64,000 nt of DNA from Brumimicrobium mesophilum (GTDB taxonomy: Bacteria > Bacteroidota > Bacteroidia > Flavobacteriales_D > Crocinitomicaceae), in the NCBI RefSeq assembly GCF_003025005.1, contig NZ_PVSS01000004.1, positions 124,001 to 188,000 of the forward strand, given 5' to 3'. The position numbers and the translations under genes are program-made. The first letter of the stretch is position 1. Each line of letters starts with the position of its first letter. This document shows, one piece after another, positions 42,016 through 51,170 of the stretch. A model generated the notes under the pieces. That model was not told where the DNA came from, ran no database searches, and was given only the letters and a program-made list of their open reading frames with translations.

Positions 42016-43875
42016 TTAGATACTGTCCACAAACGCTTGGAAAACCTTTTTATGCAATTCCAAGTCTAAGTCTGGTGCTAAAGAAACACGTGCAATGTAA
42101 TCTTTGTCGCCTTCTTTGGTCGTTCCTTGAGTTGATGTCGCCGGAATTGTCCAATAACAACCTTTCAACTGTCCATAACTCACACAGTATTTACTTTCAT
42201 TTGGAATTTCAGTTATCATCATGTTGATTAACTTCAAATTCAATTCTCTTTTATATGCTTCTTTTTCTTCTGGAGTATTTCCTTTTGTTGGAAGATCCAA
42301 TGAGAATACAGAAGGAGTGAAGTCTTCACTCGCCAATTCTTCCGATACAAAGTTGATTTTCGCCTCTGGTAGAACCTCGTGAATAAAGTTTACAAACTCA
42401 CGTGTGTTTTTGTATGCATCTTTAATTCGTTGATTCATTGAAGGCATTTGCGCAGCTAAAATTTCGTATTGAAGTGCCGTAGCTTCGTTATCACAAAGGT
42501 CTAAGTGCAATTCAATCTTGTCCATCAATTCATCAGTCAAGGTATTTCCGATGCAATATCCAGCGGTACATTTTCCTCCACTTGGGAATTTAGAACCACT
42601 TGCGTAAGAGATTGTTCTCACTTCAGAAAGAATCTTTCCTTCACCTAAAAAGTGAACATTAGGACAGAAAGTTTGATCTAAAATGAATACAGGATCAATT
42701 GCGATTTCTCCATTTGCAGTTTTACGTTCTTTTCTAAGCGCTGCTTTTAAATCTTCAAGGACAGGAACTTCAACTCTTGGATTTGTTGGGATTTCAGCAA
42801 TTATATAAGGAATTGCGTCTTCCAAAGCTACTTTTTCCAATACTGTATGAATGCTTTGAACCATGTCGTTATCTCCGTCAACTGGTAAATCAACAACTTC
42901 AACGTTATCTAAACAGTCAGCTACTCGACGTGCTTGGTCATTTGTACCACCATAACAATTTGGAGGAACGATAAATTTAATGTCTTTTCCTGGATGATTT
43001 TCCAAAGCGTGGTCAACCAATCCCATCATAATTGCATACTGAATCGATAATCCACTTGATGCAACTAAAGCTTTACTTTTCGAGCCATTAACTTCTTGAA
43101 TAGAGTGGATTACAGATTTTTTATTCTTGTTGAAATTGTTGTCTTTCTCTTCAGTGATTGACTGATTATTCAACATTTTTAATGCAGTTAAAGTATCTGC
43201 TGGAGTCATAGAAATAGTTTCTCTACGTCTCACATGTTGAATTGCAGAAATGTAACTTTCATTCTGTTTTCCGTTGACAATCAATACACTTCCTAAACCA
43301 GAATAGAGGTTCACGAAAAAATCAATTTCGCTAGCAATCGGCAAAGAAATGAGCTCCATTTCTCCAATTTCATCATCCATAGAAATGAAAATTGTGCTTC
43401 CCTCAAATGCTGTTATTTCTTCTAGTTTATCTACTTTTTTAAGTTCAAAATCGTAACCGTAAACTTTTTTAATTAACTCAGAATTAAACTGTTGTGGTAG
43501 TTCATCTGAATAAATGATTTGAGTCTTTTTGTTGTCCAACAAGTTCTTTCTAAGAACAGATAAAATTGGAGTTATCATCGAAGAAAAACAAATTACATTG
43601 TCAGCATCTAAATTATTCAATTGGCCAATTCCCCATTCTATAATACATGACAAAGGGTGTCCCAAGCGAATATAATCGTAGGCTGTTGGTAATTTACTTA
43701 AAGCTGCCGTGTCCGAAATGTTGTTTTTATACAATTCTTCAAACTCATTTAAGAATTGTGTTTTCGCCAAACTCTCATCATAAATATCTAATCTGTGTGT
43801 TGTTAATTTCAACCAGTCAGATGGCATGTTTTTCAATACATCTGTTATATAATTTTGCATTTTTTCTGCTTCCAT
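42016..43875 (-). CDS. Large Cys/Met-metabolism-type PLP-dependent enzyme
   Basis: Protein of 619 residues. The second half (about 265-619) is a cystathionine gamma-synthase-like domain: ALVASSGLSIQYAIMMGL, PPNCYGGTNDQARRVA, AEIPTNPRVEVP, conserved Asp400 in FILDQTF, and the PLP Lys429 in SYASGSKFPSGGK. The first half also has a CGS-like pattern (AYDYIRLGHPLSCIIEWGIG then CFSSMITPILSVLRK near 65-110) without a Lys site, so the protein looks like a degenerate plus an active half. Family members carry out beta/gamma elimination or replacement on sulfur amino acids. The exact reaction is unknown. Confidence 0.82.
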   Translation of the reverse strand: MEAEKMQNYITDVLKNMPSDWLKLTTHRLDIYDESLAKTQFLNEFEELYKNNISDTAALSKLPTAYDYIRLGHPLSCIIEWGIGQLNNLDADNVICFSSMITPILSVLRKNLLDNKKTQIIYSDELPQQFNSELIKKVYGYDFELKKVDKLEEITAFEGSTIFISMDDEIGEMELISLPIASEIDFFVNLYSGLGSVLIVNGKQNESYISAIQHVRRRETISMTPADTLTALKMLNNQSITEEKDNNFNKNKKSVIHSIQEVNGSKSKALVASSGLSIQYAIMMGLVDHALENHPGKDIKFIVPPNCYGGTNDQARRVADCLDNVEVVDLPVDGDNDMVQSIHTVLEKVALEDAIPYIIAEIPTNPRVEVPVLEDLKAALRKERKTANGEIAIDPVFILDQTFCPNVHFLGEGKILSEVRTISYASGSKFPSGGKCTAGYCIGNTLTDELMDKIELHLDLCDNEATALQYEILAAQMPSMNQRIKDAYKNTREFVNFIHEVLPEAKINFVSEELASEDFTPSVFSLDLPTKGNTPEEKEAYKRELNLKLINMMITEIPNESKYCVSYGQLKGCYWTIPATSTQGTTKEGDKDYIARVSLAPDLDLELHKKVFQAFVDSI

Positions 43876-44026
43876 TTAATTCAACTTTTAATAGGCGCGC
43901 AATGTACGATTATTAGATGTATTTTGAAAGCATAGAGGAGCTTTGTTGGGAAATATTGTTAATTGATAATGTTAAGTTAAGGAGTGAATTTTTGATAAAT
44001 TTAATCAGACTTAAAGTTGGCTCAAC

Positions 44027-44752
44027 TCACAATTGAAAATTTAGAGGAAAAGCAAAACGTTGTCTAGAATTTTCACCGTCTTGTTTTGCTGGAATCCAAT
44101 TTGGCATTGACTTAACTAATCGAATGGCTTCTTCATCTAAGGATTCTGAAACACTATCAAGAATTTCCACATCAATAATACTTCCATCGTTATCAACAAC
44201 AAAAGAAACCCTAACTCTTCCTTCTTCATTATTATCTATTGCTTCTTGAGGATATTGGAGATTATCTTTAATAAACGATTTTAAACTGCCATGCTCCGTA
44301 TTAAAAATTGCATCTTGATAGTAATCGTAGTATTTCTCTCTTTTTCCCAGTGAATCGTATACTTTTCCACGCTTAAATTCACCGTTCTTATATTTATCTA
44401 TTCTTCTAATTGTTCCGCTTTTCCAATACGTGACCAAATCACCAGCTTCAAGACCATTTTGAAAAGTAACTGTTTTCTTTAATTCGCCTGTTTCATACCA
44501 TACTTTGTTGGTTCCATGATAGATTTCTTCACTATAATTGGAATAGTTTTGTTCCGACTTTATATTGTCACTAGGATAGTAAAATTTAGAATTCACCTTG
44601 TTGGTATCATCTTTATCCATAACAATTATTTTGTAAGTCAATGCATTAGCTTTGTTTTCAATAATCACACCATTTCTACCATAAAATGTGGTGTCTTGAG
44701 AAAATGCTAAAAATTGTATAGAAATTAAGATTAAAAGAAGCGCTGATTTCAT
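44027..44752 (-). CDS. Secreted MORN-like repeat and TonB C-terminal domain protein
   Basis: Protein of 241 residues with signal peptide MKSALLLILISIQFLAFSQ. The middle has MORN-type repeats as found in antitoxin-like and YwqK-like proteins (KVWYETGELKKTVTFQNGLE and AGDLVTYWKSGTIRRIDKYK). The last 90 residues are a TonB C-terminal domain: LQYPQEAIDNNEEGRVRVSF, then VVDNDGSIIDVEILDSVSES and LDEEAIRLVKSMPNWIPAKQ. There is no N-terminal membrane anchor, so it is not a classical TonB energiser; such proteins are secreted or periplasmic and their role is unclear. Confidence 0.78.
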   Translation of the reverse strand: MKSALLLILISIQFLAFSQDTTFYGRNGVIIENKANALTYKIIVMDKDDTNKVNSKFYYPSDNIKSEQNYSNYSEEIYHGTNKVWYETGELKKTVTFQNGLEAGDLVTYWKSGTIRRIDKYKNGEFKRGKVYDSLGKREKYYDYYQDAIFNTEHGSLKSFIKDNLQYPQEAIDNNEEGRVRVSFVVDNDGSIIDVEILDSVSESLDEEAIRLVKSMPNWIPAKQDGENSRQRFAFPLNFQL

Positions 44753-44839
44753 AGTAATTTATTAGTTTTTGCTAAACTAATAAATTATTGATTTTGGTGG
44801 TTTACAAGTGATATATAATTTGGTGAAAGGTCAGAAAAT

Positions 44840-45322
44840 CTATTCCTTCTCTAAACTCATCACAAACCCAACGCCAAAACCACTTTCGGAAGGCCAATGA
44901 CGAAATTCTACATTATCGGCTTTTTTCTCTGAATTTTTGGTGTCATCTTCAAAAGTAAGGTCGAAAGTAAATTCATTCGCTATGATGAGCTTCCATTTGT
45001 TGGTTTTAGTAAAACCACTATTGACCTTTTCCAATTGTAGTTCCCATGAACTGCTTTCACTATAAACAGTATCATTCCTTGTGAAATTAAAGTCAACTTC
45101 GTTCTTTCCAAAGTTAAATTGACCTAAATCGCCAGATTCATTTATTCTATCAGTTTCATTTGTACCGATAACTACATTATTTTCAATTGTATAGTTTCCA
45201 TAAATGGACTCTATGTGGTTTACATTCCAAGTTCCTACAATTGACTTGATTCCTTGTTTTTCGTCTTTATTACAGCTAAGAAAAAGAAACAAAGTTGATA
45301 TCAATAGTAATGCGATTTTCAT
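44840..45322 (-). CDS. Lipocalin-like lipoprotein of unknown function
   Basis: Protein of 160 residues with lipobox (LFLFLSCNKDEK; Cys near residue 17). After the linker comes IVGTWNVNHIESIYGNYTIE, the G-T-W start of lipocalin-like barrels in Bacteroidota lipoproteins, then alternating strands. Likely anchored facing the periplasm. It lies 19 nt after another lipoprotein gene and is probably co-transcribed with it. Confidence 0.7.
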   Translation of the reverse strand: MKIALLLISTLFLFLSCNKDEKQGIKSIVGTWNVNHIESIYGNYTIENNVVIGTNETDRINESGDLGQFNFGKNEVDFNFTRNDTVYSESSSWELQLEKVNSGFTKTNKWKLIIANEFTFDLTFEDDTKNSEKKADNVEFRHWPSESGFGVGFVMSLEKE

Positions 45323-45341
45323 ATTTATAATTTGTCAAGGA

Positions 45342-45746
45342 TTATTTCAACTTTACATTGCTATTTTCTTCTAAAGTAATCTCAAAAGGATTGGTATATA
45401 ATCGCCCTTTTGTCACTTTACCATTCAATTTGAATTTAACTTCATATTTGTCTTTTGTTAAATTTTTTAGTTCAATTAAAGCAGACGCTGGACCAATAGC
45501 AGTAGGACAAGGACCTTCTTCGTTGATGGATTTAAAAACTATTTTTATTGAAGATCCAGTCACTTTATCGGTATAAATAATTGGAAATAAGCAGTTGTAC
45601 GACCTTTCAGTTTCAGCTTTTATGTATTGTTTGCCGTTCATCTCAGAAAGTTCAATTAATATGTCTGAATCGATATCAGTATGACCTGATTTATTGCAAC
45701 CCAAAAACAATATTGAAAGTAGACTGATGTAAATTATTTTTCTCAT
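45342..45746 (-). CDS. Small lipoprotein of unknown function
   Basis: Protein of 134 residues with signal peptide and lipobox (LLSILFLGCNKSG; Cys17). The mature part is rich in beta strands with Cys in NCLFPIIYTDKV and GPCPTAIGPAS. Ends KLK after ITLEENSN. First gene of a two-lipoprotein unit. No family recognised. Confidence 0.68.
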   Translation of the reverse strand: MRKIIYISLLSILFLGCNKSGHTDIDSDILIELSEMNGKQYIKAETERSYNCLFPIIYTDKVTGSSIKIVFKSINEEGPCPTAIGPASALIELKNLTKDKYEVKFKLNGKVTKGRLYTNPFEITLEENSNVKLK

Positions 45747-45955
45747 AATTAGTTAATTAAATTAGTTTTAAACTTCTCAATTGCCAATAATAAATTAAGA
45801 AGTTGTTCCGAACATACTGGCAATATTAAAATATATCTTACTTCAATATTACAGTAATTAATTGAAAAATTCAAAGTGAAACTGTTTTATTACTGAAGTC
45901 GGAATAAAAGTCATTACTTAAAGACCAATAGAATTCCGGAATATTTCTCTTTTTG

Positions 45956-46408
45956 TCATAATCCAAATTGTCTTAAATGGTGATCGCAATGCTTGTAAAC
46001 CAAAATTCCAATTTGTTCTTTTGTCATTTTTCCAAAGAAATCATGGATAAAATCAGGGTTATCGAAGTCTTTGTAATCTATAATTGTGGAAATCCATTTT
46101 AATTTGTCTGATTCTAAATCTCCATCTAATTCTTTAATTTTAAACGGGGCAGAAGTTGGAATACTTTTATCGAATGGTTTTTCATCCTTAATCATTTTCT
46201 TCAGTACCATTTTGCCGAATATTTTCCCAATGAATGCATGATAGTAAGTAAATCGGCCATTTCCGAGAATCCAATCATTCCTATAAACATTGTGTTTGAC
46301 CATTTGATAAACATTCATTTTACCCCAATTTGCTGTATGATTAGAATCAATGGCTTCAATTCTCTCGATAATGGAAGACCGATCGGTTTGATCAAAAATG
46401 CTTTTCAT
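45956..46408 (-). CDS. DUF1569 (DinB-like) protein
   Basis: Protein of 150 residues without signal peptide. ANWGKMNVYQMVKHNVYRND near residues 26-45 and the C-terminal GKMTKEQIGILVYKHCDHHL plus RQFGL are typical of DUF1569, a DinB-superfamily four-helix bundle with a presumed metal site made of His residues (MVKH, HCDHHLRQF). Function unknown, often stress-linked. Monocistronic. Confidence 0.82.
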   Translation of the reverse strand: MKSIFDQTDRSSIIERIEAIDSNHTANWGKMNVYQMVKHNVYRNDWILGNGRFTYYHAFIGKIFGKMVLKKMIKDEKPFDKSIPTSAPFKIKELDGDLESDKLKWISTIIDYKDFDNPDFIHDFFGKMTKEQIGILVYKHCDHHLRQFGL

Positions 46409-46732
46409 GATAGATGTATTAAAAATTCATTCTTTAAATCACGAAATTAGGAAGAAAAATTATTTTAATAATTGGCTTATGACAATTAACCCCATAATGT
46501 GGGTTGATTGCTCTTAAAGAATCCAAATTGTTGTGCATATGCTCATGCTCACTTTGAAATTTCGAACTAATGATTCACGTTTTATGTAAATGAAGAGTGA
46601 ATAGATGGACTTGGACTCAAATATATTACTTGAATATATTTTAAAGCACAAAAGCAAAATCTATGTTCTTTACAATAATTTTAAATGTCTGATTATTTAC
46701 ATTTGTCAGATTATCAGTTTTTAAATAATTTA
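46409..46732. other. Intergenic region with one hairpin
   Basis: AT-rich, no gene or remnant recognised. CAATTAACCC-CATAATGT-GGGTTGATTG at 46483-46510 forms a stem without a clear T-run. Confidence 0.4.
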
Positions 46733-47689
46733 TTATTGTAAATCCATCTCTGTCCTCAAAATCTTATTCACAGCTTCTCTATATTTCTGAGGATTCGTAG
46801 CTTTTTTTATGGCCTTGTAGGTTTTGTGTGGGTTTGAAGTAGTTTCAGCAAAATACTGCCAAAAGCCTTGCATTTTCATTTTAATAGGAGTGGGGCCCGA
46901 TAAATACTCGTCATATTGCTGGTAAATCGTATCATGAAACTGCGAGAATATTTCCCAACGATTTTTTGGATATTCTGTCGTGTTGTTTTTGATCATGCTC
47001 GGTAAAAATGGATCTGCAATCAAACCTCTTCCTATCATAAAGTGATCGAGTTGAGGGAAACGTTCTTCGATTGCCTTAAACGCTGTAACACTTGTGATAT
47101 CTCCGTTGTAATATAATTTGTGTTTCGTGGCGGGAATGCATTTCTCGAATGCATCCAAATCTACTGGTCCTTTGTAGAGTTGTTTTCCAATTCTCGCATG
47201 AATAGCAATATTTTTCAAAGGATATTTGTCAAGAATAGGAAAAGTATTCAAAATTTCTTCGGGATTCTCATAACCCATTCTCATTTTCATGGAAACTACA
47301 ATATCCGATTCATTGTGGGCTTTATGTAAAACTTCATTGATTTTAGCCGGCTGACAAATCATTCCAGAACCCATTCCGGATTTTGTAACCATTGGATAAG
47401 GACAACCTAAATTCCAATTCAATTCTTTGTAGCCTAAGCTTTGAACATATTTCACAACAAATAAAAACTCATCAGGATCATTGGTCATCACTTGCGGAAT
47501 AACTTCTAAAGTTGAATTATTATCAGGGTCTAAATCGATTTGATAAGAGTTTTTGATGACCATTTTTCCTTGCAAGCGGATGTATGGCGCATAAAAAGTG
47601 TCAATTCCACCAAAATAATGATGAAGAGCATTGCGAAACCTGAAATCCGTAAATCCCTGTAAAGGCGATGATAGAAGAGTAAGACCCAT
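46733..47689 (-). CDS. tRNA-dihydrouridine synthase (Dus family)
   Basis: The ATG at 47689 (318 residues) is preferred to the longer frame from 47731, because a -7 box lies between and MGLTLLSSPLQGFTDFRFRN is the usual Dus start. FMN-binding TIM barrel with the catalytic Cys96 in NWNLGCPYPMV, MGSGM near 106-110, MKMRMGYENPEEIL near 133-146 and AIHARIGKQLYKG near 161-173, and GRGLIADPFL near the end. Dus enzymes reduce uridines in the D-loop of tRNA with NADPH. Subfamily resembles the DusC-like Bacteroidota type; the exact position modified is not determined. Confidence 0.93.
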   Translation of the reverse strand: MGLTLLSSPLQGFTDFRFRNALHHYFGGIDTFYAPYIRLQGKMVIKNSYQIDLDPDNNSTLEVIPQVMTNDPDEFLFVVKYVQSLGYKELNWNLGCPYPMVTKSGMGSGMICQPAKINEVLHKAHNESDIVVSMKMRMGYENPEEILNTFPILDKYPLKNIAIHARIGKQLYKGPVDLDAFEKCIPATKHKLYYNGDITSVTAFKAIEERFPQLDHFMIGRGLIADPFLPSMIKNNTTEYPKNRWEIFSQFHDTIYQQYDEYLSGPTPIKMKMQGFWQYFAETTSNPHKTYKAIKKATNPQKYREAVNKILRTEMDLQ

Positions 47690-47706
47690 ATTTTTATTTA
47701 ATCCGA

Positions 47707-47714
47707 CAAATATA
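47707..47714 (-). promoter_or_regulatory. -7 box of the dus gene
   Basis: TATATTTG on the minus strand, 17 nt before the ATG at 47689; it falls inside the longer frame and fixes the start. Confidence 0.6.
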
Positions 47715-47798
47715 AGAGATTCGCATATCATATTTGATAAAACCCGCGTGAATTCGCGTTGCTTGCATCTGCGTCATCCGCGTTCCATAAAAGGGCAA

Positions 47799-48497
47799 TC
47801 AGCAAATCAACAACAAGCGACTTTTCCCATCCTTTTCCTCAGGAGCACGGTGCAAACAAGGTAAAACTTCACTGTCTGGATGATCAACAGCTATTTTCCA
47901 TAGATGTCCAACACCCATACTTATAGGTTGTGCATTGGGTAGCTCCTGATAGTGCAAATCAAAGAAATACTCACTCAGAAACGCTTCGAAACCCTCGTCA
48001 TTTCCACCATAAAGCTTTTTAAGTTCAGCACGAATTTCTGGAACAAGAATCTTCTGAATTCCTTGAGCATTTGGCAAAATATCACTCGAAGCTCCGTAAT
48101 AAGTACATAAAAAAGTAGCTGTAGGAACTGGAGAACGATCTACATGATAGGAATAAACATCCGTTGGAAATTCCGGATAACTCTCATCTTTTTCATAATT
48201 CTTGATGATATTCAGAATAGGTGAAGCCCCTTGATTTTTTAATAATTCCATATCACTGATTAGAATTTCTCTCGCCAATTGTCCTTGTTCTGTTAACTCC
48301 AATTGAAGTAAATCTTCTGTTGAAAGTTCAGCCATATTCCCCTCAAGTTCAACTTTTTGAATAATCTCAGCAAAGTCACCAACAAGTTTGCGTGACCAAC
48401 TCATGGCATTTATTTCTCCTTGAAATAGAGTAGAGGCAAGCTCTTGAAAATTAGAAACCTGCAGAATTTGGTTTTCGCCTTTTTGATTACGATTCAT
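47799..48497 (-). CDS. DUF1826-like protein
   Basis: Protein of 232 residues, cytoplasmic. SYHVDRSPVPTATFLCTYYG near residues 130-149 and the C-terminal LPCLHRAPEEKDGKSRLLLI resemble DUF1826, a family of unknown function with conserved H..D..P.R.L.TY.G and HR.P.....R.LL.. blocks, possibly a metal-binding oxygenase-like fold (inference). It ends soon after the last conserved strand. The start MNRNQKGENQ is 30 nt after a -7 box. Confidence 0.5.
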   Translation of the reverse strand: MNRNQKGENQILQVSNFQELASTLFQGEINAMSWSRKLVGDFAEIIQKVELEGNMAELSTEDLLQLELTEQGQLAREILISDMELLKNQGASPILNIIKNYEKDESYPEFPTDVYSYHVDRSPVPTATFLCTYYGASSDILPNAQGIQKILVPEIRAELKKLYGGNDEGFEAFLSEYFFDLHYQELPNAQPISMGVGHLWKIAVDHPDSEVLPCLHRAPEEKDGKSRLLLIC

Positions 48498-48526
48498 TAA
48501 TGAAAATTAGAATTGAAATGATCTGA

Positions 48527-48534
48527 CAAAATTA
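48527..48534 (-). promoter_or_regulatory. -7 box of the DUF1826-like gene
   Basis: TAATTTTG on the minus strand, 29 nt before the start codon. Confidence 0.5.
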
Positions 48535-48616
48535 GTGATTCTTTCGTGTTAAATGTGATTCCTGAGAAAGTGTGCTCATTGAAAATAACTAAATTTAAAT
48601 CTCTTGATCAATTCAT

Positions 48617-49621
48617 TTACTCCTTTATTAATCTAATTACTTCTTTTCCATCACCAGTTTCTATGTTTAAAAGGTAAACACCTGATGATTCATCAATTTT
48701 TAAGTTTAACTGCTGAATATCCTTATATTTCTTTGATTGAATAGTTTTTCCACTTAAATCAGTTACACTTATTTTTACATCGTGGAGAATTTTACCTAAA
48801 TTAATCGTGAATAGGCCATTTGATGGGTTTGGGAATACTACAATATTTGTTTTGGAATATTCAGATTTTAAACTGCTTGTTGACTCTGGGGCTTGACAAC
48901 TTGCCATATCTGTGAAGTTATGAACTGGAAAATAAATTCCTTCGCCCAATTCTGCAGTATTTCCATTTATGTATACTGGAAAAATGGAATCATTAAGTGT
49001 TCCGAGATAAAGTATATTGTTTAAAAAGAATGAACCATATCCTGCCAAATTATATTCAAAAGAAAAAGAATTTATTTGACCATTTTTGTCGTAAACCTTC
49101 AAACTATCGATTGAAGTTCCAGGGGTTGAAGCTGTTGTAATCCAAGCATGACCTAAAGTGTCCACACCGATATCATAAACACCTGCAAAGAATTCACCTG
49201 GCAATGAATCAATTACTTGTAAACTTGATCCATCCCAATAGTTAACATATTGAATGACTCCACCAACTACAGTATAAAATTGATCATCTAAATGTCCTCC
49301 ATTGTCCTGAACGTGAGCATTCGTTGGAATATTAATCCAACCAAGCGTTGATTCATAATAATTTATTCCAATTTCACCTTGATTCCAATTGTCGGTATAA
49401 AAAGTTGGAGCATTGCTATTTCCACAATACCCTAAACTTAAACCACCGCCTGTAAGAATAGTATCTCCTCCTGTAATGATTGAATTACTCAAACTCCATT
49501 GTTGAATTTCTCCATCTGCAGTAATTGTCCAAAAATCTGTTGAACAGTCTTTTGTTTGTGCATGACTGAAAGATAAGGAAAAGATTGAAAGGAAGATGAG
49601 GATAAATATTGAGTGTTTCAT
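48617..49621 (-). CDS. Secreted protein with type IX C-terminal sorting domain
   Basis: Protein of 334 residues with signal peptide (KHSIFILIFLSIFSLSFSHA). The middle resembles repeated strands of a propeller-like or LamG-like exported protein (WTITADGEIQQWSLSN, GVYDIGVDTLGHAWITTAST). The last 75 residues form a classical T9SS type A domain: IVVFPNPSNGLFTINL, ISVTDLSGKTIQSKKY, SSGVYLLNIETGDGKEVIRL and a final KE. It should be exported through the outer membrane and attached to, or released from, the surface. Cargo function unknown. Confidence 0.85.
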   Translation of the reverse strand: MKHSIFILIFLSIFSLSFSHAQTKDCSTDFWTITADGEIQQWSLSNSIITGGDTILTGGGLSLGYCGNSNAPTFYTDNWNQGEIGINYYESTLGWINIPTNAHVQDNGGHLDDQFYTVVGGVIQYVNYWDGSSLQVIDSLPGEFFAGVYDIGVDTLGHAWITTASTPGTSIDSLKVYDKNGQINSFSFEYNLAGYGSFFLNNILYLGTLNDSIFPVYINGNTAELGEGIYFPVHNFTDMASCQAPESTSSLKSEYSKTNIVVFPNPSNGLFTINLGKILHDVKISVTDLSGKTIQSKKYKDIQQLNLKIDESSGVYLLNIETGDGKEVIRLIKE

Positions 49622-49627
49622 AATCTT

Positions 49628-49991
49628 TTAATGTTTAGTATTCATAGCCGTTATTTTCTTCGAAGCTTTAGCTTTATCATTGAAATCAAGACAAGTATTT
49701 ATCCAAAATTCAAAATCTGTATTGTTTTTGAACCCCATGGGCTCAACATAACAGTATCCTTTGTATTCTTTTACTTTCATTATCATTTGTAAAGAACCAG
49801 TTTTTTCTGCAAGGAATTCTGTTAAATCAGGATCAAAGCGACACAATAACCTTTCACCACCAACATTAATGCACATTTTCCCATTAACCAGAAATGCCAA
49901 ATCTCCAAACATCTTCTTTTCTTCAATATCGATTTTTTCGATTTCCGAAAGATATTCTCTAACTCTGTGCTAGTTCGGTGCTGTATGTTAT
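49628..49991 (-). pseudogene. TfoX N-terminal domain gene with broken 5' end
   Basis: The intact part (from the ATG at 49912, 94 residues) is most of a TfoX_N domain: MFGDLAFLVNGKMCINVGGE then RLLCRFDPDL and MKVKEYKGYCYVEPMGFKNN. Relatives have about 25 residues before it. They can be read upstream in the same frame (HRVREYLSEIEKIDIEEKK) but stop at a TAG near 49970; the missing first residues (TYSTELA) lie in another frame up to 49991, next to an ATA where an ATG would be expected. So a one-base frameshift near 49968 and a lost start codon. Either a pseudogene or a shortened protein starting at 49912. Confidence 0.65.
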
Positions 49992-50037
49992 AATAATTGG
50001 ATTTTGACTAATCGAAAGGTAAATAAAATATTTCAAT

Positions 50038-50508
50038 CTATTGTCTGAAATTCCTTTTTACATAATTTCTAATATCTTCCATTTCCTCCAGAATTACAGA
50101 TTCTAAAATCAAAGGTTCTACTATTTTAATTTCCGTGCTTGTTTTCTTCCAAAATGGATATAGCCATGTCATTGAGGTTCCTTGATGTTCAAGCGCTCCA
50201 TTACTTAATATATTTTCAGTTTTATTCTTGTATTGAAAATTTCCTTTGTAATAAATAGTAATTCGTTTTCCAATTGTGATTAATTTGAAAAAGTTTTCAA
50301 TAGCAACATTAAAATTGTCATAATCCGGGTTGTGGTGAGTATGAGCAAATCCATAACCAATCGTTAATTCGCTATCATCACATTCAATCCAAATTCCAGT
50401 TTTTCCAACAACCAAATGATCACCATCATCATACTCAACTAATTCTACAGGAAAATGTTTCTTCAATAGATCCCCGATTTTACAAAATAAGATTTCATGA
50501 TTTTTCAT
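50038..50508 (-). CDS. Small orphan protein, possibly immunity-like
   Basis: The longer frame (from 50682) overlaps the next gene and begins with an improbable Cys/Arg-rich stretch, so the ATG at 50508 is used (156 residues, MKNHEILFCKIGDLLKKHF). No signal peptide. Features are VGKTGIWIECDDSELTIGYG and AHTHHNPDYDNF near residues 30-60 and WLYPFWKK near 111-118. Such small acidic proteins often occur in polymorphic-toxin immunity clusters, but no toxin is seen here, so this is only a possibility. Confidence 0.6.
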   Translation of the reverse strand: MKNHEILFCKIGDLLKKHFPVELVEYDDGDHLVVGKTGIWIECDDSELTIGYGFAHTHHNPDYDNFNVAIENFFKLITIGKRITIYYKGNFQYKNKTENILSNGALEHQGTSMTWLYPFWKKTSTEIKIVEPLILESVILEEMEDIRNYVKRNFRQ

Positions 50509-50558
50509 TAGACGTTTTGTTACCAAGGTATTTCTTAAAGTCCAAAATTGAATTTCTT

Positions 50559-50975
50559 TTAAAAGTAGGCATAAAATAGATAAATACACATTCCAATGGC
50601 AATCAAAATTGTAACAATGACATTTATTTTTAAATCGATTCTTTTTTCTGGAAATACATGAGGTGGATAATCTACATTCCATTTCTTAGTGACAATAAAA
50701 TCAGCTAACATTTGAGGTGTAACAGGGATTCTCTCAACTCTTTCGTAAGGAGGTTTAGAAAATAATCCTTCAATACCATATCCTTCTTCATCTGTATGAA
50801 AATACCAAAGGTAATTACTCAAATCAACTTCATATAATTTAGAGTAATTATCCATCATTTCATGAAAATCATCTCCTTTTACCCCCATATCTTTCCAAAT
50901 ATCGATGTTAGGATCCTGAGGGAGTACTCCCGAATAATCCTCTAAGAAATTTGAAATTTCATCTATGTAACTCAT
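50559..50975 (-). CDS. DUF1493-like (acyl-carrier-like) protein with C-terminal membrane helix
   Basis: Protein of 138 residues. The first 100 look like DUF1493, a fold related to acyl carrier proteins: PNIDIWKDMGVKGDDFHEMM near residues 22-41 and DNYSKLYEVDLSNYLWYF. A phosphopantetheine Ser is not at the usual place (Asp-Asp in GDD). The C-terminal 25 residues (LKINVIVTILIAIGMCIYLF) form a membrane helix, so the domain is tethered to the inner membrane. The role is unknown. Confidence 0.65.
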   Translation of the reverse strand: MSYIDEISNFLEDYSGVLPQDPNIDIWKDMGVKGDDFHEMMDNYSKLYEVDLSNYLWYFHTDEEGYGIEGLFSKPPYERVERIPVTPQMLADFIVTKKWNVDYPPHVFPEKRIDLKINVIVTILIAIGMCIYLFYAYF

Positions 50976-50999
50976 TTCTTGAAAATTGATTAATTCGTT

Positions 51000-51170
51000 T
51001 TAAGGAATAACAGAATTGATTTTTTTAAACACCAATTTAATCAATTCCTTTACCCGTGACCAATATCTTGTGATATCCCAAAATGCAATTATAAGAATAA
51101 ATGGAATGCATAAAAACGTGATAATCGGCGCTATCAGTATTAATATGATTATTTCAATGATTATTTCCAT
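51000..51170 (-). CDS. Very small membrane protein
   Basis: The ATG at 51170 (56 residues) is preferred to a frame starting at 51206. Almost all of the first 36 residues are hydrophobic (IIILILIAPIITFLCIPFIL), followed by a basic tail (RVKELIKLVFKKINSVIP). It overlaps the end of the preceding gene by 17 nt. Function unknown. Confidence 0.5.
   Translation of the reverse strand: MEIIIEIIILILIAPIITFLCIPFILIIAFWDITRYWSRVKELIKLVFKKINSVIP

Noticed and set aside
44027-44752. TonB energy-transducing protein
   Set aside because: Has a cleavable signal peptide in place of the N-terminal membrane anchor, and no ExbB/ExbD neighbours, so only the TonB C-terminal domain is claimed.
46483-46510. Hairpin as a firm terminator of the DUF1569 gene
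   Set aside because: The stem is good but there is no T-run on either strand, so it is mentioned only as part of the spacer.
50509-50682. N-terminal extension of the 50038 gene up to 50682
   Set aside because: It overlaps the DUF1493-like gene by 124 nt in another frame and reads as Cys/Arg/Lys-rich noise; the ATG at 50508 is better.
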